A DNA stretch of 64,000 nucleotides, taken from assembly GCA_020086605.1 (NCBI GenBank), contig JACBWW010000002.1:24911679-24975678 (forward strand). Reading direction: 5' to 3'. Made by a program: the position numbers and the translations under genes. Origin of the DNA: Lanius collurio. Taxonomy: Eukaryota > Chordata > Aves > Passeriformes > Laniidae. Each line of letters starts with the position of its first letter. Position 1 is the first letter of the stretch. Below, in pieces: positions 13,277 through 24,900 of this stretch. The notes beneath the pieces are model-generated. The model made no database searches and was not told the DNA's origin. It saw only the letters and a program-made list of their open reading frames with translations.

Positions 13277-15890
13277 TCACAGGCTTGTAAATACTAAACT
13301 CATTACTCTGCTTTGTTGCAGATTTGTCACAGGATATACAAGGGTTTGAACTCTACTCTCAGGTGTATTTTGGACAGTATTTATACCAAGACGACTCACA
13401 AGAAGAGCAATAAACTTGAAACACGCAGGTATAACTTATGGCTGGACATCTGCCTCTGTCACATGCTGCAAAGCTGGCTTTCCAACAGGAAGGAAAAGGC
13501 AAAATACCCCAGAACCAGCATAATAGTCATGTAGGACCATGTCTCAGGAAAGAACTTCTATTTACTGCACATATATTTGCCTACAAATTTTAGTGGACCT
13601 TGCTGAATCAGGACTAAAATCCACCAATAGTGACAGGCACTTCACCTCTACAGGATGACCTACTTAATTACACTAATACTTTTTAAGAGATTTATTCCTC
13701 TTCTGAGGTATGCATTTTCCCTGGTGTTTTAGGAAAGTCTATGACAGATATTATGATGTGTTAAGTGAACTGCTAAAGATTCCAAATAGTCCCAGATAAC
13801 AAAGAACATTTTTTCTTTAATGTGCTTTAGAGGAGTAAAGTAAACTTAAGAGCACCAGTTGAAGTGTTTATGAAGTTGTACTTGAACTATTGGGTTGTAA
13901 CAATGCTTAACTGTAATTTAGTGGTCTTATCTGCAACATTTTTTGGCATTTTTATGACTTTTTTAATAGGACTAGGCAATTTACAGTGCTGTGCCACTGT
14001 GGGTTACAGCATCATGCTACAAAACTGAGATGCACCTTTTGTTGTTCCATATGTCAGCCCAGCTTCTGCAACATTTCTAGGAATCCTTTTCCCCAAGTGT
14101 GGGTACAGAGAGCCATTAGCCTCATTTACCCATCCTGAAGCAACACAGAGGGTTTAGGCCAAAAGAAATCCCTTTGAAGACATTTCAGTTGTCTCACCAA
14201 ATCCATTAACTGTTCACTTCCAGAAGAATGCAAAGATCTTACCAGAGTACAAACACTGCCAATAAACATACCAGAGGTTACTTCTCCATCAGATAGTGCT
14301 GAAAAGAGTTGTCCTTCTGACATGACCTAGGTTAGATGGACTCAGCACCTGTTGTAGAAAAATGTGGTAACTATCGAGTGTGTTTTTTCTAAAGCAGGTG
14401 TTGAACTCCCTTGACCTTATTCACATCAGCCAGACAAATGGACAAGTGTTTTTCACCAACAAAGAGCACATGTGTGATCTTGACACACAGTAGTTTCTGT
14501 GATTTTGAGAAAACCCAAGATTAAATTCTGAAGTTTATAGTTTAATAATTTCAATAAAGTGAAAATCAGACCTGAACTAAACACCTTCTCCAACCTAAAC
14601 TTGAACTTGAGGTTTGCAATTGATTAGTTTATGTGATGCCTCTTATAAGGACACCAGTTCTTATTCTAGTTTCTTTTTTTTTCAGCCATCTGGAAACCTA
14701 TAGCTGACCTCTCCCTCAAACATCTCCAGATGCACTCATTTTTCAACCTCAACTACTTCTGAAATCCTTGCCACCCTAACCTCTGTAATACCATTCAGCA
14801 CATGTCTGGTGCTTTCTAGAAGAGCCATTTCTTGGGTATGATATGAGATATGATATGGTATATTACCTTTTCTTACTTCATACTAGTTCCTCCAGGAAGG
14901 GTAAGTAAATTTGTCCATTTCATAACATGTGTGAAAATCACATAGTGAGTAAAAAGATCTGTCTGTGTAGATGTTTTCCTTCTGATTTAGGTTTCTTTTC
15001 CTCCCAAGTTATAACTGAGCTATGCTTTTCCAGAGGGAAAATATGGGATTCTATACAGTGCCTTTCAATGAAAGTTGATAACAGTGTAGCTCACAAGGCT
15101 TTACCCTTTTTCTGTAATTTTCAGGTTCTTGGTTTCAAAGACCAAATAGTTACATCTTCCACTTACAGAGTACCAAGTTGTATTGAAAACAAACCCATTT
15201 CAATGGTTGTATGCAATCATGAAATATTAATACTTTAACTTGTTTTCAAATAATTAAAATTAATTAGCATTTATATTCAAGTAAGAGATTGCACAAACTG
15301 CAAAGTGTACAGCAGTGTTTAATAATGTTCACATACACATGTAATAAAAAATATAGTTAAAAAGAAGTGTTTCTAAGATATTATAATAGAAATTCTGTCC
15401 CCAAAGCAAACAGAATTTTACTAAGATTAATTAATGATGTCACATTTTTATTCTTCTTCTTCTGATTTTTTTATTTTCCCTGCCCCTAACCAGCCCCTTG
15501 ATATACAGAAATAAAGCAATTTGAATTTCTTTTTTTAATTTCATGAATACCCACGGTGAACCCTATCTAAAAATTGGTTCATTCAGAAAAGACATCACAA
15601 TGAGCAGGGAATTACTTTTATATTTTTCAATTTAAAAAGGGGGCTTGAAGTTAGTTCAATGAACGGGCTGTTGGTTCCTAGGATTTTCAAGATGTACATC
15701 TTGTGAAAAAAAAAGAAATTATTTCCTACTTTGTCTATGTTCACCAGGAAAGGGAAGAAAACAGTCTTATAGTGTGTATATTGAACTGGGATATGGGACA
15801 TTGATAGAGCACATGCAAAATACATGTCTACTTGCTTTTAGAGTTAGCATTTGTAGACTGGAAAAGGTTACTAAGCCTTCCTGAAAAGAG

Positions 15891-15928
15891 ATACAGATAG
15901 ATAGACAAAGATGTAGATAGATACAGAC
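15891..15928 (+). repeat. imperfect (GATA)n-like simple repeat
   Basis: Interrupted run of ATAGATAG/GATACAGA units, too short and impure to be a strong microsatellite. Confidence 0.6.
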
Positions 15929-18900
15929 ACCTTTTGCTTTTCCCGATATTTTTACTTTCTGGTATAAGAGCTAACTGTTTTGAAAGGGAACTAATTTCTC
16001 CTTCCTGATACAGAATCAATTGTTCTAGAACTACTTTTACATGTAAAAACAGTTACTTTTAAGTGAAAACACACAAAAATATAAGTAGACTACAAAAGAA
16101 AGGCAATGTGTGTGCTAACATGTTGGGCTCTGGTAATTTGTCATGTAAGTGAGATTGATACTTTCCTTCTCTTTTTCAAGCACTTGCCTGGTTTTACATG
16201 CACAATGTGAGGCCCAGACACATACTGTTTTCCTCCCTGCCGCAGGAGCAGGGCTGATGCATTTTTTCCAAAACGTGTAGTCAGAACATTCACACTCCTT
16301 TTCCTCTCCTATTACAGGTGTGGCTCATTCTGGTCCTGCTCTTGCCCAGACCTTCTCATTTCAGGTCCAGTGTGGGCACTCTTGAACAGCAGTACCTCTT
16401 GTGATGGCACTGAGGTTAGTTAGTTCTCACATGCAGAGCACAGGAGCACCTCATATGGCAAAGTGCTTTAGCTGCCAGCATTTGAAAGGCTTATATTTAT
16501 ATACTCCCAGTTTGATCTCATGTTCTGTTGGGTACATTTTCTGCCATGAAACTACCCAGTCTGTGCTTAACCGGGGCTGACCAGCAGAGCAATCAGCCAG
16601 GCAAGGAGCAGTCAGTGAACCTTTATAGTAAGTAAAACAGTTCTCTCAGTAAGGTGATGCTCCAGCCTGTCCTGCTCCACTACAGTGGAATTCACTGATG
16701 TGTTAGTGAGGGTCTCTGCCGGGTAACAATCCTAGTCCTTGGAGGTGCTGAATCTGCCCCTGACAGGTCAGCATTGAGCTCCCTCCTTCATCTCAGTGAA
16801 AAGAGCCATTTTTTCTCTGAAAAGTCATGCTCAAGACTTCTCCTGGGTGTCCTGCTGAGAAAAAGTCCAGTTTCCATCCTAGTTGAAAAATTAATCTATG
16901 GGGTTTTTTCTGCCAAAAGTACTCTTGCATGTTCTATATAATCCATGTATTTTTTAAATGATCTGGAAAGGATGAAAACCACAGAATTCTTCTTGTCTTT
17001 TGAAATTTGTGTTTCAAGGCTTGTAAAGGGTCCGTTATCTCTGCACAGAGACTGTCTTAGTGGGTTACAGATGATGTTAAAACCTGTTAAGCATCAGTAA
17101 GGCAGGGCAGCGCAGTATGATCTGAAGCTCCATTACAGCTCAGATGGTGCTAGTGACCTCTCTGCGGGGTGTTTTCATCTCTGCAAATTGCAAAGCTGCC
17201 ATCTGGACTCCATTCACCCTCTCTGTAACAACACTACACAAATACTTTTAGGCACAAGACAACTCTGATGAAAAAGAGAGTCCTTCTGTCTTGATTCATT
17301 TCAAGGACTCCAGGGCACTTCTCCAGCTACACAGCAGCATGCTGGAGGTGCTGCCTACAGTCACACACTGTGTGAATACATGGATAAACTTTCAAAGAAA
17401 AAGAGGCCTTAGTGGTAACTGAGATATTCTTAATTTGTGTTGCCTAAGGGTATACTTGCAGCTTTTTCCCCAGCCTCTTTCTTCTGGGTCCCTGAAAATG
17501 TGCAGGATTCATGAAGCCAAGAGGAACAGCACAGGGCCACAGTGTCACTTACGAGCACAGCCTGGCTGCCCGGGGAGGACAGCAGAGGGAGCGAGGTGCT
17601 GAGCACTGCTGCAGGTGCTGTCCAAGCAGAAAACCCCCTCTGCTGCGCCTGCACCGTGCATCCTGAAGTCCACATATTGGTGAGTGCCTTCTCTATTCGA
17701 GAAAAAGAGCAGACACCCAGCAGTGCTGCAGACAACCCACAGCAGTCCTTGGGGTGCTGCATTGCTGCCAGAAGTGCTTGTGGAAGGATTACAAGCTGTG
17801 ACCAGGGTCTCTCCATCAGGATAGCCATCACACAACAGCAGATCACACCACTGCTTGGCAGCCTCTTTACTGCTTCATTTAATTTTCACCTTGTAACACA
17901 ATATTTTTTTCTATTACAGAATTATTACCCAGTCACAGTTTTTGTGTCAGGCTTGCACAAAGTATGTCATTCAGTACTACATTTAATGAATATCAGCTAC
18001 CTTTGAACTAAAGATTTACTTAAATAGCAGGTACAAGAGCACTTCCAAAAATACAAAGAAAATAATTACTTAGAGGGAAACAGGTAGAATTCTGTCACAA
18101 ACCAAAATAAGTGAGATTTTAAACATCTGAAACAGAGTTCTCTTGCAAATCTACAACATCAAGTATTTGCTTTATTGCTGTTACATAGAAGGCTTATAAC
18201 TTAAGCCTCAGTCAGAAGCTCAGCCAGTACAAATGCTGGGCTGCATCAACTGGACTTCTGGACCTGGAGCAGACATTTAGGGGAGGCATAAAACATTTTC
18301 CATCTCCTAACCTTCTACACAACTCCTGCTACTCTAACAATTTAAACTAATAGAGCACCTGGCCCTTACTAAGTCTCCATCTTATTGGAAACACACTGAG
18401 TCTGACGGCTACTTGGGAAGCCAAAAACCACATTCATCACTGGGGTATCTCATCCGACATCAGTGAGATCAGAATTTGGCTTTAATCCTCCAGAACGCAC
18501 ATGATTTTTACACAGGGACCATGTGAAAATTAACTTTGACTGCTACACTAATTCTACTGTATTTGAAGAAGGACACTGAATGTTTCTCTTTGTTCCAAAC
18601 TTCTCTTAATAGCATTTGAGTTTGCAGCAGCAGATAGGGCTGGGCCTTCACACCACATGCTGTCAGGAATATTGTAGCCTAGAGAATAGCCTGGCTTCCT
18701 CTCCTTAAAGAATGGAAACTTCTTGTACATTTTTCAGTTTGTATGCTCTCATTATGTTTTGATTTTGGCTGCTGAATGGAAATAAGAAGGCAGAATAATT
18801 TTGCTTAATGGAAATAAAGTATATAAAACAAGATATAGTAGAAAAGACAATTGCACATTTGCTAATTGTTTGAAACTACTTTTTTCTTTATCTAGAGATC

Positions 18901-21900
18901 TCTCAGAGAATCTTCTTTAGTTTTAAGAACAGCTTTAAATGAAGCAAGCGCTTCTTGTAGAAGACTTTTTACAGTTAGATTTTCCTTTTAGCTGAATTTT
19001 GGATGACAATTGGGTTTCCATTAATAAAATTAAATTATATTTTGTCAATTCTCTATGACATCAAAGAATAGGCAATGTACAACTTGTGTTCTACTCTGTC
19101 AAAAATCTGGTCTTTATGCATCAGAACTTTCAGTCACACACTTCATTTTTAGTACCTGATTCAGGTATATTTTAGATGCTTGCACTTAGAAGAGGTGTCT
19201 CTGATAACTTGATTTGCAAACTGAATTTGGATTTGAAAATCAAATATTCTTAGTGCCTTGAATTCAGCTAATTTTGCACTTTTAAAAATTTAGGCAGGTA
19301 CTCACAATAAATTAAATAGGAGATTTCTATCTCCAACATGGGCCAAACCCACAAATGCTAGGCATCCCTCCTTCTTGCCTGTATTTATGCATGTGTATGC
19401 ATGCATATATATACCACTTGTGCAAAAACTGCTAAGTTTTTTATATCAAAGCTTCTTTAGCTAATCAACCTTTTTTGTTGTTCCACGGATTGGGAGCAAT
19501 AACTGAGAGATGAGCAGTAACGGAGCAATGCCAGGAGCTCTGAACAAGTTGACTTTTACATAATTATAATAAAATCATCTTTATGGAATATTTCTTGTGT
19601 GATAAGCATTGTTTGGAAAGCAGTTCTGTGGCTTTTAAATGACAGACTTTTAATTAACTTTTCACTGGCCTTTATCAAGAGGAAAAATTAAGGAAAACAA
19701 GGACACACTGCTAAACTTGATTATGTTATTTATTGCAGAGTTTTAACAAACATTTTCAGAAATGTTTGATAAGGACACAGTGATTTACATCCTGCACTCT
19801 AACTTGTGTTTGCTCTAATGATCTTATCTATAAATGATTAGCAGGTTTATGGCATAGGAAAAAGTGGAATTTTCTCTGGTTTTCAGCACAAATCATGCCC
19901 AGAACATGTTCTGTGGCATCCTGAAAACTAAAACAGAACAAGAATGTGCTTCTTAGTATGAAATATTAATCTAAATTGAAGCATGTTCACCCTCTGGGGG
20001 TTCTATTCTGATTTTTAGTGATTGCCAAGTATCTTTAAAGATGACTGATTTGGTGAGTGTTCTACCCAGCATTCAGCAGTACAAACACTAGAAATATGTC
20101 ATTGCATAACATTTAAATATGTGATTTTGCCAATGACACACAAACATAAATTGCAAATAAGAAAAGAGACATTTTTGCTTTGTTCTCTAAAGTGTGCAAC
20201 TAATTAGGAACCTCGTCCCCCAACATGTGCTATCCTGCATATGGAGAAACTTAGTCTAGAATAAAGCCAGCAGCAATCTCAGCTTGTCTAAATGGTGTAA
20301 ATCTGGAGCAACCCCCACTGCTGCCCTCTCCAGGTATTTCTTTATGATTTTGGAAATGTAAAACTGAGACATCTACATGACTGAACAATTGCCTGCAGAA
20401 CCCGGGGCATGTAGTTCATTAATGCACTAAATAGAGTGACCACATCTCTCAGCCTCCTTGAAAGAGCCATCCACAGGTATAGAGCCAGAATGTCTTTAAA
20501 ATGAGCAGAAATTTCACTTTGAGTCAAGAAATGGTGCTATTAAAGAAACAGGTGCTACTCAGTTATTACGAGTTAGACCAGTAGTAGGATCAACAGCCTT
20601 AGATCAGAACTCATAAGCACAAGTAAAATTTATGTCTATCTTAGGAGGCTTACTCAGTAAAACATATGCAAAACATGGTAGGTTCTTATTCACAGATTTG
20701 GGATGATGTTTCTCATATCCCTTTTGCATTTGTGGGCTATTAGCAAAAGCTCTTCTCATGACCTTGGAAACACGAGAGGAGATCCTATATTATGGCATGG
20801 AGGAGTGATTTCCATACTGTTTTTTAGATACTATGAAAAAACATTGTTTTGCATATTGTTAAATTTCAAAAGCAGAGCCCCTTTCTTACCTGAGATGAAG
20901 TACATGGTTATCTCAGGGGAAAGTACATGACAGTTACTGAGTAAAATCAATGACGTAAAACTTAGTAGGTTCTAGCTTTATAGATTTTGTAAAATTATGA
21001 AATATATAAACATTAAGAGGCTACCTAAAATGTTTTGCAATTTTTGCATTTTACTGTGCTTTAATTTGAAAGAAACCCCAAACAACCTGCTAGTGTCCGT
21101 CAGGTTATATATGTAAGTGTAGTTGCCCTAAGGTCTGATAGAAAATGGATTTTTTTTGAAAGCTAGGCCAAAAAATAGTCTTTATGGCCAGAAATAATGA
21201 GAAAAATCAGTATGCATGTATGCAGATGAGAATGCAGATGTCTTTATCCTGCCTAAATTGAGTGGTAAAAGGCTCGAATGAAGAGTGAGAGAATTCTGGT
21301 ATTTTGATGAAAGTTTGCAAAACTTGGGCAGATCTGACAGAGGCAATGCCCTCATCAGAAATAACACTGGATGGGTAATTTTCAAGAAATAGATATCCAC
21401 AAAATTCTGGAAATGACCAGCAAAGCAAACAAAGAATTGAAATCCTGCCATCTGTATCTGTTTATATATGGATTGAATCTATTCAGTGCCGAAGTAGTTA
21501 GGTCCACATGTTGCAGAGGAGCAGAGGCTACTTCATTTTCATATCATAACTATTATCCCATTTTAACTCACTGAGAACACCCATCAGGATGCTACTTCAG
21601 TGTGTAAAATACAGCACTAACAGCAGGACTTCGGGGGTTGGAATTTGCAGGCTCTTGAAGGGTTGACAAATGAGAGTGGTGTGGAGTAACTTCTATAAAC
21701 AGGGAGTCCCCTCACACTCCATTCTGCCACTCTCCCTAACAGCTGTGCCTTTCATTCATGCCACCTATTTGTTTAAAGCCAATGGAAATTTAAAGCACAA
21801 ATTAAGGTTACAGAGGTAGTTGTTTAATCAAAATGCTAAAGAACATTTCTTTCCCTGTTTCTGCTGGCAAGATCTGCAACAGCATTTCACAATTGTGTAT

Positions 21901-21949
21901 TTCTCATTGCCAAAGAAAACCCAACCAAACTTGTTGGATTTTGAAGTCC

Positions 21950-21971
21950 TAGGTAGCACTGGTGCTACCTA
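21950..21971. promoter_or_regulatory. 22-bp palindrome, possible protein-binding site
   Basis: TAGGTAGCAC and GTGCTACCTA are perfect 10-bp inverted arms separated by TG. The symmetry is seen directly; any regulatory role is inference. Confidence 0.3.
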
Positions 21972-24900
21972 ATGTCACTTATTTGTAAGTGGCCATCAGA
22001 AAAGAAGACAAAAATTAACCTGTAATTAAGCTGTACGAACAGCTGCTAAAATTCAACTTCTGCCTTCAGGAGGTAATTATTTTCAGTTCCTCAGGGAGAG
22101 ATCATCCCGCTGTCAGGCTTCTTCATTACTCTCATACATCATCCCTAAAGATTCCAGTTACCTGGAATGTACACCAAGCTTGCTGCAGTGATGCAGTCTG
22201 ACACCTCCACAAGAGAGTGCAGTCCTGCTCTTCAGGCACTACAGAAAATTTCAGCTGCACAGGATCAGGCTTTCACTGCTCCCATCTTTGTGACTAAAGG
22301 TGCTATTCATTGTGAACTCTCATTTTTTCAACTTACTTTCTTGGAGCTACTTTATTTAAAATGCCAGGAATAGAATTCTTTTACTAGGCAAAAAAATGTA
22401 TCTTACTAAACTGAAAAAATGCTGGAAAGGAATTTGCCCCATCTTTCTCCCCTCACAGTATATACACAGAGTATTAATCTTCAGACAGGCAGAGGGTGAT
22501 AACTGGTGTGAGCAAGTATGCACTACAATCAACAGTGATTTAATTCCATTCCAGTTCTAATGTTTAAAAACATTATCCCTTCCAAGTATCATTAATCAAG
22601 TGCTTGTTTAGGAAATACCAAATTAGTCGCTATTGCTAAAAGGCCATCGATAGATTTTCATATTTCAGAGGAATACTCCACTGCTGTTTTTTGTTCAGAT
22701 TTAGTTGTTGGCTATTAACTTTTCAACAAGAATTTTACAAAAGGCTAGCTCAGCACATCTCTATCTTCAAACTTGAGATGGAAGGGAACCATCTGCAGAG
22801 CATAAAGTATCCTTGGCACAACCATGATCTCGCAGGCAGCTGCTCTCCCATCACGAGAGAGGGAGCTGGTTTCAGGGCCTGTGATTTCCTTCTAAATTAT
22901 TAGAAGTTAATGTAGGTCACACAAGTGACTGGGATTGTTCTGGCATGTAAGTAATCTAATTAAGGTTTGATTACTAAGTGAATAATTGTGGTTTACTAAA
23001 CAGTCTAGTGGGAAAAAATAAATGGGTTCCATGCCGAGAAAGAATGTATAACAATAAGACATGACTCTTCAGTTGGGAACTCTACCTTGAGTTACCCAGT
23101 GAGGTCAGTGTAGCTTCTTAAGCAGAGGAAGGAAAAATTTGAGTCTGTTTTCTCTCTAATCCCATTTATAGCTAGTATACTTACACTCAGTTCATAGTAA
23201 TTTTCTTCCATTTCTTATTTTGCATACTAAAAGTATTACCTTACTTTTAGTGGGTAATATTACCATGTTTGGACAGCAAGTTTGCTGCCCATTTTGTGGC
23301 TTCCTACATAGTAAGTATCCTTCAAAGAGTATCACGTTAGCACAGTTGAAGGAAAAATATTAGGATTAAATACAAAGCATGACCATTTGTAAGCGTGCTT
23401 CTGTATATGATTAGTATAAAACTCTGAAGATTTGAACAATTTTGTTAAGATGAGTGAAACAGGAATGTGAGTAGCTGGTTAACTGCTTCATGAGATGGCT
23501 GCCCCATTGAACTCATCTGAAATTGCACCGATTTTCTACAAAAATATCTGGCACCTGTTTCAAGCTACATTTTTTGTGGCCTGATCACAATGTTCAGAAT
23601 GCAGTGGTTCACAGATAACATATTTTTGTAACTGTACACTCCAGTCAAGCTTTAACTTTCAGTCTTATTTATTGCCTGTTAAAGTCAATGTAGAGAGCTT
23701 GAAAGATTTGAATAGACAGTGGAAGTACAGAAATGATAGAGTGCTCTTTGTAGAAACACTCCCTTTACCACCACTCTTACTTAACTTAAAAGTTGCATTT
23801 TCTTATCTTGTTCCAAGACAAAGCTACTATTTAGGAAAGTTTTGCAGCATTTCTATGAAATAGGTAGAAATCAAAATATACTGGCTAATCTGAAATGGAA
23901 AGTAATTTTCATGGGACGATGAATCCAATGGATGGTAAAATCATAATCGAAGCAATAGAGACATCTGCCTAAATCTCTAAGCTACAATGAAATATCTTTG
24001 TCCCCAAATGCCTTTCTAAATTTCTTCATCTATAACACTGAGGATTACAGCACACAGCAAGGATTATGTTGTGTTTATATCTCTGTTACCTCATATGAAC
24101 ATGCCAACTAATACAGGTGTGTGATCAGGTAAGTCTGGGGAATGGTTTCCTGGAGTAGTTTACTCTGAAAAGGTTTTGACAAAGCAAGTGTCAGTCACTA
24201 GAATTATAGTACTAATGTAAAGCTGATTAGGAGGATAAATTGAAGTTTTCTAGTACATTTGGGTGCATTTATATTGATCCTTTGATGTAGCTGTGCATCA
24301 CAAGGTCATCTCTGCAGGAATTAACATAGTCACCCAGAAGAGGATTATATTTGCAGCTTCTTGCACTGTGGTAACTACAGTTACTGTGCTGTTTCTGTAA
24401 TTTGCAAACAGTACAGTCTTTTTCAAAAGAAAAGATTATGTCAACAATAGAAAGCTTCATCTCTTTCTCTACCTTGATGGCTTAAGACAAGGAAGTTTTT
24501 TGGGGTATTTTCTTGGCTTATTTTGGGTTTGAATTTTTTTTTCTTTATTTTTGCCTGTGCTCCCTATCTGCTTTAGAATATTCTTTCCTGTCTACTCTTC
24601 TTCCCTATGTACCAATGTCTTCATATCCCTGTTTTCTTTATAATTTCCCAAAGGTTCTCCTCATTCTGTGTTTCTATTTTCTTTCCATCAACAGTTAATT
24701 TGAGTCTCCAGTAAAGTCTCCCTTCCTTACCCATTCCTCACACTCAGTGATGTTTGTTCAGTCTCCAATATCTCATAGCTGTCTGTACTTCCTCTGTAGT
24801 GGTTTTCTATTACACTACTTCTAAGATCACTTTCATAGCCCTCTCACTCCCCTATGTCTTTTTTTTTTCCAGATTCTACTGTCTTTGAGTCCTTCCATCC

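Noticed and set aside
17542..18006. 154-codon plus-strand frame, with overlapping minus-strand frames
   Set aside because: No recognisable domain; both strands are open because the segment is GC-richer with few stops. Kept only as a finding.
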